Assembly: GCF_011761985.1 (NCBI RefSeq)
Contig: NZ_JAASQT010000002.1
Coordinates: forward strand, 62,001-126,000
Length of the DNA stretch: 64,000 nucleotides
Direction: 5' to 3'
Source: Brevundimonas terrae
Lineage (GTDB): Bacteria; Pseudomonadota; Alphaproteobacteria; Caulobacterales; Caulobacteraceae
The translations under genes and the position numbers were made by a program. Position 1 is the stretch's first letter. Each line of letters begins with the position of its first letter. A model generated the notes under the pieces. It searched no databases, was not told where the DNA came from, and saw only the letters and a list, made by a program, of their open reading frames with translations. Below, in pieces: positions 7,529-17,951 of the stretch.

Positions 7529-8653
7529 TCAGGCCGCGTTCTGCAAGGCATTACGTCGGGTGCGCCAGAAACGCAGGGTGCGACGCGCGGTTTCGATATC
7601 CAGCGATGAATACAGGCTGGCATAGGACCGTGCCTTGCCCATGGCATTGCCGTCATTATTCAACAGCACCATCGCATAGGTCAGGAACAGGGCCTTATCC
7701 AGATCGGCAGCACGGCAGACGACGGCCAATGCATCCAGTTCGCGGCGCTCGATGATGTTGCGGGCGGTGTGGAAATCGATATCGGCCAGTTGCGACAGGG
7801 CGATCAGGAAGCAGGTGCGGTTGCCCGAACGCAGAAAGCGGGCCAGCACCGGCGGGGTCAGTTGGCCCGCCACCTTCATCTCCTCGACATAGGCCAGGCT
7901 CTCGGCATAGTCGGGGGGCAGGGTACCGTCCTCGGTGGCGATGCGGGTGCGCCCCACAGCCAGCGCCTGTTCCAGCGCGTCAGGGTCCAGACGGGCGTTT
8001 TCCTCGAGGATCTTGGCGCGAAGGGCTTCTTCGACCTCGAAATACATTTCGTTCAGCAGGTCCAGCGGCAAACCGGCCCGCGAGACGGTGACGGCGTGCA
8101 GTTCGCTGTTCAGCTTGGCGCGGTCAATGGCCGCTTCGCTGGCGGCACGCGACAGGCGGGCACCGTCATTGGACAAGAGCGCGTGCAGGGTCTCGTCATC
8201 GCCATGCTCGACAATGGCGTCCGACACCGCCTCGGCCACATGCTCGCGCTGCGAGACGGCGCGCATATGGGCCTGACTGCCACGGGTGCGGATCACATCG
8301 ATCAGGTCGTCATCGGTCAGGACCGGCGATTGCGCCAGAACGGGGCTGGCGACCTCTGCCTCGTCATAGGCCAACTGGCGGATCAACTGGTGCGGGGCAT
8401 CCGGTGCCGTGGCAAAACGCGTGGCCAACTGGGCGCGGACCTCGACCTCCATGGCGCGGGTCAGGTCGCTCAGGACGGCCCCGTACAGATCTTGTTCGAT
8501 CGGTGTGCGCTGGGCTGTGCCAAAGAAATTATCGGTCAGGTCGCGCAACAGGGTGCGGCGGGCACCACTGTCGGACTGGCGGGCCAGATCAATCAGTTCG
8601 GGTAGGCGGGACTGGATAGACGTGTCGGAAATCGAAGAGGCAGTCATGGTCAT
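7529..8653 (-). CDS. DUF2336 domain-containing protein (second copy)
   Basis: A 374-residue helical protein of the DUF2336 family. It is only distantly similar to the copy at 5459-6673 but shares the same layout: a leading PELIDLARQSDSGARR helix, multiple alpha-helical repeats, and the family-type C-terminal half with LARFLRSGNRTCFLIALSQL and ALFLTYAMVLLN. No catalytic motif, signal peptide or membrane segment is visible; function is unknown. Its ATG overlaps the stop of the upstream proline-rich secreted protein gene (ATGA-type overlap), so the two are translationally coupled. With mucR between them, two DUF2336 genes bracket one global regulator. Confidence 0.8.
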   Translation of the reverse strand: MTMTASSISDTSIQSRLPELIDLARQSDSGARRTLLRDLTDNFFGTAQRTPIEQDLYGAVLSDLTRAMEVEVRAQLATRFATAPDAPHQLIRQLAYDEAEVASPVLAQSPVLTDDDLIDVIRTRGSQAHMRAVSQREHVAEAVSDAIVEHGDDETLHALLSNDGARLSRAASEAAIDRAKLNSELHAVTVSRAGLPLDLLNEMYFEVEEALRAKILEENARLDPDALEQALAVGRTRIATEDGTLPPDYAESLAYVEEMKVAGQLTPPVLARFLRSGNRTCFLIALSQLADIDFHTARNIIERRELDALAVVCRAADLDKALFLTYAMVLLNNDGNAMGKARSYASLYSSLDIETARRTLRFWRTRRNALQNAA

Positions 8654-9966
8654 AGCGGATCATCAGGGTCGGCAACGGTACGCACGCGGCCGTTCGCATC
8701 GCGGATAATCTGGGGGGCCTCGGGCGGGGCGGCCAGATCGTCACTGGATAGGGCTGTGGTCAGGTCAATGGGCAGAGCGTCCAGATAGACAGGCTCTGGC
8801 AGTTGGGGCGGGTCGGGCTGACGTCCGGCCTGACGGTGGACGGAATAGTAACGGGCACCACCCGCGCTTGCGGCAGGCTGGGCCGGAGCGGTGCCTTCGG
8901 TTGCCGGTTCGGGGGCTGTGGCTGGATTTTGCAGACGGAAGATCGGCGCGTCACGACGTGGCGCATAGGGATCATGCTCTGCGGGCGCGGCATCGGTCGT
9001 CGGAACCTGTACCGGAGCGACAGGGGCCTCGGGCGTGGTCGCAGGCTCCACAGGGGCATTGCCGCCAAGCTGGAAGATCAGCGCGTCCCGACGCGGAGCA
9101 TTGGGATCGACGGGAGCCGGTTCAGGCTCTGGTTCAGGCTCTGGCTCGGCGGGTGCGGTCACAGCTGGGGCCTCGACCTGAACGGGTTCGGCAGGAGGTG
9201 CGGGATAGGTCTCTACGGGCGCTTCGATCACCGGTTCCGGCGGAAGAGGCGTGTAGGGGACAGCGGTGTCCGCGACGGGGGCGGGCTCGACCACTGCTGC
9301 GGGTGCCGGTTCTGGCTCCGGCTCGGGGGGCGCGATGACAGCCGGGGCTTCGACCTGAACGGGCTCGGCGGGAAGCGCGGGATAGGTTTCTGCGGGCGCT
9401 TCGATGACCGGCTCGAACGGGATGGGGGCGGGCTCGGCCTGTGGTACGGGCGCGGGCGTTGTAACGGTCGGGCGCACCGGACGGTAAACATAGGGCGGGC
9501 GGCTGGGCGCGCGTGGCGGCTCGGAGCGGGCGACAGGGGCGACAGGGTTTTGCGGGGCCTGTGCAGGTGCCGTGGCGTCGTCCTGGCGAGGCGTAGCGGT
9601 GGGCGGCGCAACGGCTTCCGGTGTCACGGGCGTATAGATATAGGGCGGCGTTACAGGACGCGGGGCCGGACGATAGACAGGTCTGGCGACGGGCGCGCTC
9701 TGGGTGGCGGGCGTGGGCGCGTCATAGGCCATCGCCGTGTCCGTTGCGGGCGCAGACAGATAGGCGGGCGGCACAGGCACGGCGGGCGGCGGCGGTGCGC
9801 CCCATGCCGAGGCCGGTGTCAGTTGTCGTGGATAGGTCCAGCCGCCACGGGGGATGACAGGCGCACCCTTGCTGCTCTCGGAGGCACCGGATTCCGCCAT
9901 GGCCACAGACGCGGCCGGATAGCTGCCTCCGATCAGGCTTACGGTCAGGATCAGGCCAAGGCGCAC
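8650..9966 (-). CDS. Proline-rich exported protein with internal repeats
   Basis: A 438-residue protein with a signal peptide (about residues 1-24, ending AASVAMA) and a very Pro/Ala/Glu-rich, low-complexity body. Three repeats are visible: PPYIYTPV and PPYVYRPV; a roughly 45-residue unit containing EPVIEAP, ETYPA and AEPVQVEAPAV present twice; and APRRDALIFQL / APRRDAPIFRL present twice. Such Pro-Glu-rich segments often span the periplasm, as in TonB-like or wall-binding proteins, but no globular domain was recognised. The C-terminal residues (about 370-438) are less repetitive and could hold the function. It is translationally coupled to the downstream DUF2336 gene. Unknown function. Confidence 0.7.
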   Translation of the reverse strand: MRLGLILTVSLIGGSYPAASVAMAESGASESSKGAPVIPRGGWTYPRQLTPASAWGAPPPPAVPVPPAYLSAPATDTAMAYDAPTPATQSAPVARPVYRPAPRPVTPPYIYTPVTPEAVAPPTATPRQDDATAPAQAPQNPVAPVARSEPPRAPSRPPYVYRPVRPTVTTPAPVPQAEPAPIPFEPVIEAPAETYPALPAEPVQVEAPAVIAPPEPEPEPAPAAVVEPAPVADTAVPYTPLPPEPVIEAPVETYPAPPAEPVQVEAPAVTAPAEPEPEPEPEPAPVDPNAPRRDALIFQLGGNAPVEPATTPEAPVAPVQVPTTDAAPAEHDPYAPRRDAPIFRLQNPATAPEPATEGTAPAQPAASAGGARYYSVHRQAGRQPDPPQLPEPVYLDALPIDLTTALSSDDLAAPPEAPQIIRDANGRVRTVADPDDPL

Positions 9967-10066
9967 GCAAAAATCCCCAATTTAGCGGTGCAAGAGACGT
10001 AGTCATGCCGGATCGGGCTTAACCCACCGCTAACATGCGCCCTTTTGAGTGCTATTTTAGCGGGTG

Positions 10067-11101
10067 TTATTTTCGGGTCGGCAGATAGGCGGTGGTAAAG
10101 GCGGCCTGCCAGTCCGGTTCGACGCTGTAGGCCCCCTTGGTCTGTTCGGCAAAGGCTTGCCAGCGTTCGGCGGACATGGTGCCCAGACCATAGAGGGCGG
10201 CATCGCCGCTATCGATGATGTTGTGGGTTTTCAGCAGGTCGCGGGCTGTATCCAGCGAGCCTTGCGGGGTGGCCGGATTGGCGCGGCGGATCAGGGCGTG
10301 GGCCGGATCGGGATCACCGTTCAGATAGGTGTTCCAGCCCTCGACCGAGGCGGCGATGAAGTCCTTGAGGGCCTGCGTATTGTCACGCGCAAAACTATTG
10401 GGGGCCATCAGTATGCCTGCATAGGAGGCATAGCCGTCATCGGCAGGCAGATAGAGCCGCGTGCGAAGCTCGGGCCGCGAGGTGGCCACCAGAGCCGGTT
10501 CGCGGGTCAGCGAGCCGATCATCAGGCTTTGCGGATCGTTCAGGAACGGTTCCAGCATCCCTTCGGGCGGACGCAGAAGCTGTTCCTGCGTCAGTTCGTA
10601 CTTGCTCTGGAGCCACGACCAGATGTCGGACCAGTCGGCATCCTCGACATAGAGCGGACGTTCGCTGAGGGCGGACAGGTCACGCGGGGCGTCGCTGGCA
10701 TGGGCGATCAGGACGCGCGGGTCCTTCTGGAAGAAGGCGGCCACGGCCTTGACCGGTGCGCGGTCGGCAATCAGGCGCAAGGCCCCGAAACTGTCGCGGG
10801 CAAGGCCCAGCTCTGCCACGCCGGAGGCCAGACGGCTGGACACATCGGCAACGGAATTGCCGTGGAACATCTCGACGTTCAGGCCACGCGCGGCATAGAG
10901 GCCGCTGGCAATCGCCTGATAAAAGCCCGCATGGTCGGCGCGGGCGGGGCCGGAAATGGCCAGACGCAGGCGCACACGCCCCTCGGCATCAATGGGCGCG
11001 CTCTGGCTGCAACCGCCCAGCACGGCAGTGGCACCCACACCAAGCGCGGCGGCACCAAGGCTTTGCAAAACTGTGCGTCGGGAAGGGCGGAGCAGCGTCA
11101 T
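10067..11101 (-). CDS. NMT1/THI5-like ABC transporter substrate-binding lipoprotein
   Basis: A 344-residue periplasmic binding protein. The N-terminus has a twin-arginine motif (SRRTVLQ, residues 7-13), a hydrophobic stretch and a lipobox LGGC with Cys31, indicating a Tat-exported lipoprotein. The mature domain has the NMT1/ThiY-like signature ADHAGFYQAIASGLYAARGLNVE, seen in binding proteins for pyrimidine (thiamine precursor), nitrate, sulfonate and related ligands. No permease or ATPase gene is adjacent, so its transporter must be encoded elsewhere. The ATG at 11101 is chosen because the reading frame further upstream encodes only low-complexity sequence. No TPP riboswitch is visible upstream. 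Confidence 0.8.
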   Translation of the reverse strand: MTLLRPSRRTVLQSLGAAALGVGATAVLGGCSQSAPIDAEGRVRLRLAISGPARADHAGFYQAIASGLYAARGLNVEMFHGNSVADVSSRLASGVAELGLARDSFGALRLIADRAPVKAVAAFFQKDPRVLIAHASDAPRDLSALSERPLYVEDADWSDIWSWLQSKYELTQEQLLRPPEGMLEPFLNDPQSLMIGSLTREPALVATSRPELRTRLYLPADDGYASYAGILMAPNSFARDNTQALKDFIAASVEGWNTYLNGDPDPAHALIRRANPATPQGSLDTARDLLKTHNIIDSGDAALYGLGTMSAERWQAFAEQTKGAYSVEPDWQAAFTTAYLPTRK

Positions 11102-11180
11102 TACCGGTTGCAATAAGCATGCAGGCCCGGAATGGGAAGGGCCAAGATGAGGCTTGTTCGATGGCGGGGGCAATGAGGGT

Positions 11181-11216
11181 GCCAAGGATAGGGCCAAGGA
11201 CGGGGCCAAGAACGGG
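11181..11216 (+). repeat. Three tandem 12-bp repeats
   Basis: GCCAAGGATAGG, GCCAAGGACGGG and GCCAAGAACGGG follow each other without spacing, about 80 bp upstream of the substrate-binding protein start. It looks like replication-slippage expansion; no role is evident. Confidence 0.7.
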
Positions 11217-11537
11217 GGCTCGCAAAACCTATGACGAGAGAGGACAGAAGGGGGTCTGCCCCCTCTCGTTGCTGGAGGCATGCCGTGACGGATCGTTAGG
11301 GCTGGCGGTGGGCAATTACGCAATCAGTAGGCCTGTTGAGGGCAAGCATGCTGGGTGGGGGAGCGTAAAAATGGATGGCAACGGCGCCGCTCGGGGGGAG
11401 TAGGGCGCGATGCGATCCGGACCAGTTCTACGATTACCGGTACAGACTGACTTTAGCATAACAAAGATATATCAAGCCTTTGAAGTCGGCAAGTATCCGT
11501 TATGGACGCCTGTGGATAAGCAGGAACGGACACATGC

Positions 11538-11569
11538 AAAAGGGGCGACCGGATCACTCCGGCCGCCCC
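11538..11569 (-). terminator. Intrinsic terminator of the ABC-F gene
   Basis: On the minus strand GGGGCGGCCGG and CCGGTCGCCCC form a GC-rich stem (plus coordinates GGGGCG 11542-11547 with CGCCCC 11564-11569) followed by TTTT. It lies about 50 bp after the ABC-F stop codon. Confidence 0.8.
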
Positions 11570-11621
11570 TGTTTGTGGCATGGATTGCTGCAGGTTCAGC
11601 CCAGCACAGCCTAGTCCAAGC

Positions 11622-13421
<1,800 letters not shown>

Positions 13422-13496
13422 GGGCGGGCATATAGCGTGGCGCGACGAGAACTACCATTGGCAGGTGAGCTCGGGTGTCGAATCTGTATTTTATTT

Positions 13497-13514
13497 ATAC
13501 CGTCCAGCCGGTAT
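13497..13514. promoter_or_regulatory. Palindromic operator candidate for the TetR regulator
   Basis: ATACCG-TCCAGC-CGGTAT is a perfect 6-bp inverted repeat with a 6-nt spacer, 10 bp before the tetR-type start codon and next to a TATTTTATTTAT AT-rich box. Its geometry fits a TetR-family dimer. Autorepression of the regulator-efflux operon is inferred. Confidence 0.5.
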
Positions 13515-13523
13515 GTAGCGCCC

Positions 13524-14111
13524 ATGGAAATATCGACACGCCGTAGAATGCCCGAAGCGACCCGCACCGAAATACTGGACACCGCCATCGAGGTTCTGGC
13601 CGAGAAAGGTCCGCTGGGACTGACGCTGGATGCGGTGGTGGAGCGGGTGTCGTTCAGCAAGGGGGCCTTGCTGCACCACTTTCCGAACAAGACCGCCTTG
13701 CTGGAAGGGGTGATCGACAGTCTGGGCGAGAGCTTTATGGCCCAGATCGAGGCCTATACGGTGCAAGATCCGCAAGCCTATGGACGTTCGGCGCGGGCCT
13801 ATCTGAGGACGGTCATCGACGAGCCGGTGACGCAGCGCGATGTCAGTATCGGTCGGGCGGCGCTGGCGGCCTGTGCCATTGATCCGGCGCTGGCACAGCG
13901 CTGGAAGGCATGGATGAAAAAGGCCCGCTATGACGATCCCCGCGATGCGGCAGGGGCGGACGATGCGCTGATGATGCGTCTGCTGGCTGACGGACTGTGG
14001 ATGTCGGACCTGTTCGGCACCTATGAGATTTCACCCGAGCAACGCCGGGCGCTGGCATCGTTGCTGATGGCCGGAACCGCATTGCCCGAACTGATGGAAC
14101 AAAAAGCATGA
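13524..14111 (+). CDS. TetR/AcrR family transcriptional repressor
   Basis: A 195-residue regulator with a typical TetR helix-turn-helix (residues about 10-56: [20 protein letters not shown], then [17 protein letters not shown]) and a helical C-terminal ligand-binding domain. The ATG at 13524 is preceded by a palindrome suited to its own binding. The frame is also open far upstream, but that part is the antisense shadow of the ABC-F gene. Its stop overlaps the start of the SMR efflux gene by 4 bp (ATGA), so it very likely represses that pump and releases it when it binds a cationic or hydrophobic drug. Confidence 0.92.
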   Translation: MEISTRRRMPEATRTEILDTAIEVLAEKGPLGLTLDAVVERVSFSKGALLHHFPNKTALLEGVIDSLGESFMAQIEAYTVQDPQAYGRSARAYLRTVIDEPVTQRDVSIGRAALAACAIDPALAQRWKAWMKKARYDDPRDAAGADDALMMRLLADGLWMSDLFGTYEISPEQRRALASLLMAGTALPELMEQKA

Positions 14112-14446
14112 ACCCGATGACGTGGCTGGCTCTGGGCAGTGCCATTGTGTTCGAGGTGGTGGGCACCAGCCTGTTGCAGGCCTCGCAGCAGTTTACCAAG
14201 CCGTGGGCAACTGTGGGCATGGCGCTTTGCTATGGCATGGCCTTTTATCTGCTGAGCCATGCGCTGAAGGCCATTCCGGTGGGATTGGCCTATGCCATCT
14301 GGAGCGGTTTGGGCGTGGTGCTGATCTCGCTGATCGGCATGGTGGTGTTCAAGCAGAAGCTGGATGTGCCCGCTGTGATCGGTCTGGTGCTGATCGTTGG
14401 CGGGGTGGTGGTGATCAACGTGTTTTCCAAGGCGGTCAGCCATTAA
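14108..14446 (+). CDS. SMR-family multidrug efflux transporter (EmrE-like)
   Basis: A 112-residue inner-membrane protein with four helices of the small multidrug resistance family, working as a dual-topology proton/drug antiporter dimer. The essential membrane Glu is Glu16 in [13 protein letters not shown]. The [13 protein letters not shown] helix 3 motif and the closing [10 protein letters not shown] helix are typical of EmrE/QacE rather than of the SugE/Gdx group. It is translationally coupled to the TetR regulator upstream, which argues for drug-inducible expression. A second, riboswitch-controlled SMR gene is present at 63146-63466. Confidence 0.92.
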   Translation: MNPMTWLALGSAIVFEVVGTSLLQASQQFTKPWATVGMALCYGMAFYLLSHALKAIPVGLAYAIWSGLGVVLISLIGMVVFKQKLDVPAVIGLVLIVGGVVVINVFSKAVSH

Positions 14447-14505
14447 GAGGGTTGCGCCGCAGGTGGGGGGCGACACGGGGCGCTTTGTCGCTTAAAGACC
14501 CGCCC

Positions 14506-15000
14506 ATGTTGCCTTTCTGGAAAACCAAGTCGCTGACCGAGATGAACCCGCAAGAGTGGGAGAGTCTCTGTGACGGATGTGGTCTGTGCTGTCTGGTCCG
14601 TTTCGAGGACGAGGATACAGGCGAGGTCGTGCCGACGCGCGTTCATTGCAAGCTGTTCGATCCGGTCAAATGTACCTGCACCGACTATGCCAAGCGCAAT
14701 GAGGAAGTGCCGGAATGTATCAAGCTGACGCCCAATAATGTTTCATCCCTGGAGTGGATGCCGAAGTCTTGTGCATACCGCAGGTTGAACGAGGGGCGTG
14801 ATCTGGCATGGTGGCATCCACTGGTTTCGGGCGATCCCGAGACGGTGCATCAGGCCGGTGTATCGGTGCGTCGCCAGACGGTGGCCGAGACGGCATTGGC
14901 CGAGGCCGAGGATGCTCTGGACTTTGAAGCGTCGGAATGGCGCGAGGAGCGGGGGCTTCTCGGGCCGGAGGAAAGTGCACGGGAGATGCACGAGGGGTAG
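14506..15000 (+). CDS. YcgN-family cysteine cluster protein (UPF0260)
   Basis: A 164-residue cytoplasmic protein of the YcgN/UPF0260 family. The conserved cysteine set is visible: [13 protein letters not shown] near residues 21-33, [16 protein letters not shown] near 47-62, PECIKL near 71 and KSCAYRRL near 87. These cysteines probably bind a metal or iron-sulfur cluster; the family's biochemical role is not established. The ATG at 14506 gives the family N-terminus ([20 protein letters not shown]). It lies 60 bp downstream of the SMR gene and 54 bp before the hybrid kinase gene on the same strand. Confidence 0.85.
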   Translation: MLPFWKTKSLTEMNPQEWESLCDGCGLCCLVRFEDEDTGEVVPTRVHCKLFDPVKCTCTDYAKRNEEVPECIKLTPNNVSSLEWMPKSCAYRRLNEGRDLAWWHPLVSGDPETVHQAGVSVRRQTVAETALAEAEDALDFEASEWREERGLLGPEESAREMHEG

Positions 15001-15054
15001 ACACATGTCGGGGGCATGTAGTTGAAAATGCCAGCTTTGGGAGCGGAGGCCGTG

Positions 15055-17358
15055 ATGTCTCTGGAGGGCAGTATGCAGGCGAAAGCGCCCGCAGGGACGG
15101 GTGATGCCGTACCTGTGGTCGAGGCTGTGCGCTTCGAGCATCTGGAAACTCTGGCGGCCATGCTGTTGCAGGCTGAAGCCTTTGTGCTGGAACTGGCGGG
15201 CGAGCCTGTGGGCGAGTTGGGCGGTCTGGTCCAGCGGGCAGAAAAGATGCCGCCCGGAGTGGTTTTGAAGGGCGAGGTCGGGCTGTGGGCGGCGACGCCG
15301 GTGGCTTGCGACGGGCAGACCGTCGGTATTCTGGTGTTGCAGAGCCCCGAGACACGTCCCGAGCCGGATGAGGGACAGTGCGCCATCATCCTGCAACTGG
15401 CCAAGGTGGCCGGTGATCTGGTGGCGGGCATGCAGGCGCAGCGCGCCAGTGCGGAACAGGCCCGTATGCTGGACATGGTCGAGGATATGTCCGGTGTGGG
15501 CTGGTGGCACATGGACCTGCAAAAAGGGTCTGCGCGCTGTTCACGCAGGGTGGGCGAGATACATGGCTTGCCGTCGGGACAGGGCGATTATTCGTTGCGT
15601 GCCGGTGTGCACCATTACCACCCGAGCGACAGGGCCGAACTGGAGGCGGCGCTGGATGCGGCGATGGTCACGGGCGAGGGCTATAATCTTCGTTTGCGGC
15701 TGAACCACCCCGATGGCCAGCAGCGCACGGTCATGAGCCATTCGCAGGGCATGAGGGATGCGGCAGGCACGTTGCACGGCTTGTTCGGCGTGTTCCGCGA
15801 TGTCACCGAGCAGGAAGCTGTCGTGGCCAAGCTGCGTCGCAACGAGGCGCGTTATCGTCTGTTGGCCGAGAACGTCAGTGACGTGATTACCCGCGTCAAG
15901 ATGGACGGTTCGAGCAAATATATCTCGCCCGCGATCCAGTCCATGCTGGGCTGGACGCTGGAGGAGATGAGCGGTCAGTCGACCGACTATGTGTATCGCG
16001 AGGACCGCCACAAGGTTCTGAAAGCCATCCAGCAGGCGGTGAAGACGGGCAAGCCGACCCGACTGGAGCACCGTGCGGTCCACCGTGACGGGCGTATCTT
16101 GTGGGTCGAGTGTACGTTCAAGGCCATACGCGACGATAATGGCGAGGTGGATGATGTCGTGGTGGTTATCCGCGACGACACCCAGCGCAAGCTTCTGGAA
16201 GGCGAGGTGATCGAGGCCAAGGAACGTGCCGAGAAGGCCGCCGAGGCCAAGACCGAGTTTCTGGCCAATATGAGCCATGAACTGCGCACGCCCCTGACCA
16301 GTGTCATCGGTTATTCGGGGTTGTTGAAGAACTCGCCGGGTCTGACGCCGACCCAGAGGCTGTATGGCGACCGGATTGCGGCCTCGTCCGAAGCCCTGCT
16401 GATGGTGATCAACGACATCCTTGATTATTCCAAGCTGGAGGCCGATGCGGTCGAGCTGGAAAATGCACCGTTTGATCTGCGCCAGCGTATCACCGACACG
16501 GCCGGGATTATCGAAAGCCAGTGCGCGGCCAAAGGGCTGGGACTGAAGGTCGATCTGGACAAGCGTTTGCCCGAAATCCTGTCGGGTGATGCATCGCGGT
16601 TGCGGCAGGTGCTGCTGAACTTCCTGTCCAATGCGGTGAAGTTTACGGCGTCGGGCAGTGTGGGTGTGAAGGTGTTCGGGGCCGAAACTGCGGACGGGCG
16701 TTACCGGCTGCGGGTCGAGGTGAGCGATACCGGTATCGGCTTGAGCCAGGAGAAGGGTGAACTGATCTTCGGGCGGTTCACGCAGGCCGATGCGTCAACC
16801 ACACGGGTTTATGGCGGGACCGGACTGGGACTGGCGATTTCGCGCCGTCTGATCGAGTTGATGGACGGGCAGATCGGTTACGAGAGCGAGGCGGGCGAGG
16901 GGGCGACCTTCTGGTTCGAGGTGCCGCTGGACTTTGACTTTGCCCTGCCGGTTTCGGTGGCGGTGGATACGGTACCCGATATGGGGGTGCAGGGGCGCAT
17001 CCTGATGGTGGATGATGCCGAGGCGAACCGTGAATTGGTGAAGATCATTCTGGGGACGCTGGGGCTGGAGGTGGAGACGGCGTGTAACGGTGTGGAAGCC
17101 GTGGCAGCGGTGCGTCGTCGGGACTTTGATCTGGTGCTGATGGATGTTCACATGCCGCAGATGGATGGTCTGGCGGCGACGCGGGAAATCCGCCAGCAGG
17201 TGCGAGAAAAGCATCTGCCTATTTTGGCGCTGACGGCCAATGTGGGGGGGGATCAGGTGCAGAAATGCCTTGATGCCGGAATGGACGGGCATTTGCCCAA
17301 GCCCATTCAGGTGGCTGATCTGGCGCAGACGCTGAAGAAGTGGCTGCAAGCGGAATAG
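15055..17358 (+). CDS. Hybrid sensor histidine kinase (GAF-like, two PAS, HisKA, HATPase, receiver)
   Basis: A soluble hybrid kinase of 767 residues. In order: a GAF-like N-terminal region (about 20-130), two PAS domains (about 140-240 and 255-375; the second ends IRDDTQRKLLEGEV), a HisKA dimerisation domain with phospho-acceptor His408 in MSHELRTPL, an HATPase domain with the N, G1 and G2 boxes (NFLSNAVKF, DTGIGL, GGTGLGLAIS), and a C-terminal receiver with phospho-acceptor Asp697 in LVLMDVHMPQMDG. No transmembrane helix, so it senses an internal signal. The start at 15055 is chosen for its GGAGG; ATG 15028 and TTG 15022 are alternatives. No partner regulator is adjacent. Confidence 0.9.
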   Translation: MSLEGSMQAKAPAGTGDAVPVVEAVRFEHLETLAAMLLQAEAFVLELAGEPVGELGGLVQRAEKMPPGVVLKGEVGLWAATPVACDGQTVGILVLQSPETRPEPDEGQCAIILQLAKVAGDLVAGMQAQRASAEQARMLDMVEDMSGVGWWHMDLQKGSARCSRRVGEIHGLPSGQGDYSLRAGVHHYHPSDRAELEAALDAAMVTGEGYNLRLRLNHPDGQQRTVMSHSQGMRDAAGTLHGLFGVFRDVTEQEAVVAKLRRNEARYRLLAENVSDVITRVKMDGSSKYISPAIQSMLGWTLEEMSGQSTDYVYREDRHKVLKAIQQAVKTGKPTRLEHRAVHRDGRILWVECTFKAIRDDNGEVDDVVVVIRDDTQRKLLEGEVIEAKERAEKAAEAKTEFLANMSHELRTPLTSVIGYSGLLKNSPGLTPTQRLYGDRIAASSEALLMVINDILDYSKLEADAVELENAPFDLRQRITDTAGIIESQCAAKGLGLKVDLDKRLPEILSGDASRLRQVLLNFLSNAVKFTASGSVGVKVFGAETADGRYRLRVEVSDTGIGLSQEKGELIFGRFTQADASTTRVYGGTGLGLAISRRLIELMDGQIGYESEAGEGATFWFEVPLDFDFALPVSVAVDTVPDMGVQGRILMVDDAEANRELVKIILGTLGLEVETACNGVEAVAAVRRRDFDLVLMDVHMPQMDGLAATREIRQQVREKHLPILALTANVGGDQVQKCLDAGMDGHLPKPIQVADLAQTLKKWLQAE

Positions 17359-17366
17359 AAAATGGC

Positions 17367-17400
17367 AAAGGCCTTCGTGAAAACGGAGGCCTTTTTCTTT
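17367..17400 (+). terminator. Intrinsic terminator after the hybrid kinase gene
   Basis: AAAGGCCTTCGT (17367-17378) and ACGGAGGCCTTT (17383-17394) form a 12-bp stem closed by a GAAA tetraloop and followed by TTTTTCTTTTT. Confidence 0.9.
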
Positions 17401-17650
17401 TTGTGCGCGTGTCGGGGGCGGGCAATCGCGGGAAAAACAAGGGATTGGCGCGCGGTGAAACCAATCGGCCCGCCTGTGGACGCTGGTGCTCTATGGTTTG
17501 GGTATGGCGGGAAATGGGGACAGCGGAAGCGAGCCGGTGCAGCAGTGGCGGGATCGGGTGTTCGTGCAGTTGCAGGCACTGGTGGACGAGGCCGTTCAGG
17601 TGGTCCCGGAGGGCTGACGAGCGCGGCTCATGAGAAAAGAGAGACCGTTA

Positions 17651-17689
17651 GGTGGCCCTGTGGGCCACCTTCTCCCATTGGGAGAAGGG
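17651..17689. repeat. REP-like palindrome, family A, copy 1
   Basis: GGTGGCCC/GGGCCACC and CCTTCTCCC/GGGAGAAGG form two adjacent hairpins. The same pair of motifs recurs at 22832-22882 and, inverted, at 34430-34473. Confidence 0.8.
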
Positions 17690-17729
17690 ATTGAGGGGGG
17701 GCGGTGGGGCGAAAGCAGAGGAGGTTGGG

Positions 17730-17951
17730 ATGAAGGGGGTTCCGGTGGCGTTGGTGGTGGCGCTGGTGGTGCAGACGATTGGGGGGCTGGTTTGGGCTGG
17801 CGGTGCGGCGGCGAGGATTTCGGCACTGGAGGGGAAGGTGGCGCAGCAGGCTTTGGTGGCGGAGCGGCTGGCGCGGCTGGAGGCGCAGGGCGAGGCGATG
17901 CGGGCGTCGCTGGAGCGGATCGAGCGTCAGCTGGAGGGCGGTAAGCGATGA
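17730..17951 (+). CDS. Small membrane/coiled-coil protein of the GTA-like cluster (gp3.5 position)
   Basis: A 73-residue protein with one N-terminal hydrophobic helix (VALVVALVVQTIGGLVW) followed by a charged helical tail rich in Ala, Leu, Glu and Arg (ERLARLEAQGEAMRASLER), likely a short coiled coil. GAGGAGG precedes the ATG at 17730. Its stop overlaps the prohead protease start (ATGA), as does the small gene between portal and protease in Rhodobacter-type GTA clusters. It is assigned by position and size; sequence alone does not name it. Confidence 0.55.
   Translation: MKGVPVALVVALVVQTIGGLVWAGGAAARISALEGKVAQQALVAERLARLEAQGEAMRASLERIERQLEGGKR

Larger units (their letters stand above)
11102..11621. 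other. 520-bp gap without a gene; tandem repeat and terminator
   Basis: No convincing coding region exists on either strand between the substrate-binding protein start and the ABC-F stop. The gap contains a threefold 12-bp tandem repeat (11181-11216), a GC-rich stretch that would hold the binding protein's promoter, an AT-richer patch around 11450-11490, and an intrinsic terminator for the ABC-F gene at 11538-11569. Confidence 0.6.
17359..17729 (+). other. Gap with terminator, REP-like element and a doubtful 37-codon ORF
   Basis: After the kinase terminator the stretch holds a possible short ORF at 17504-17617 (ATG to TGA, starting MAGNGDSGSEPVQQW, 37 residues) without a clear ribosome binding site, and the REP-like palindrome at 17651-17689. 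In GTA clusters this position would hold the portal gene; nothing recognisable from it remains here. Confidence 0.5.

Noticed and set aside
8803-10002. 399-codon plus-strand Gly/Arg-rich frame
   Set aside because: Antisense of the proline-rich protein gene; Gly/Arg-rich composition is the complement of Pro/Ala codons.
11181-11216. Tandem repeats as a mini CRISPR array
   Set aside because: Units of 12 bp without spacers; no cas genes in the window.
11102-11400. Possible TPP riboswitch before the NMT1-like gene
   Set aside because: The conserved TPP core (CTGAGA ... ACCTGATCTGGATAATGCC-type) is not found on the minus strand.
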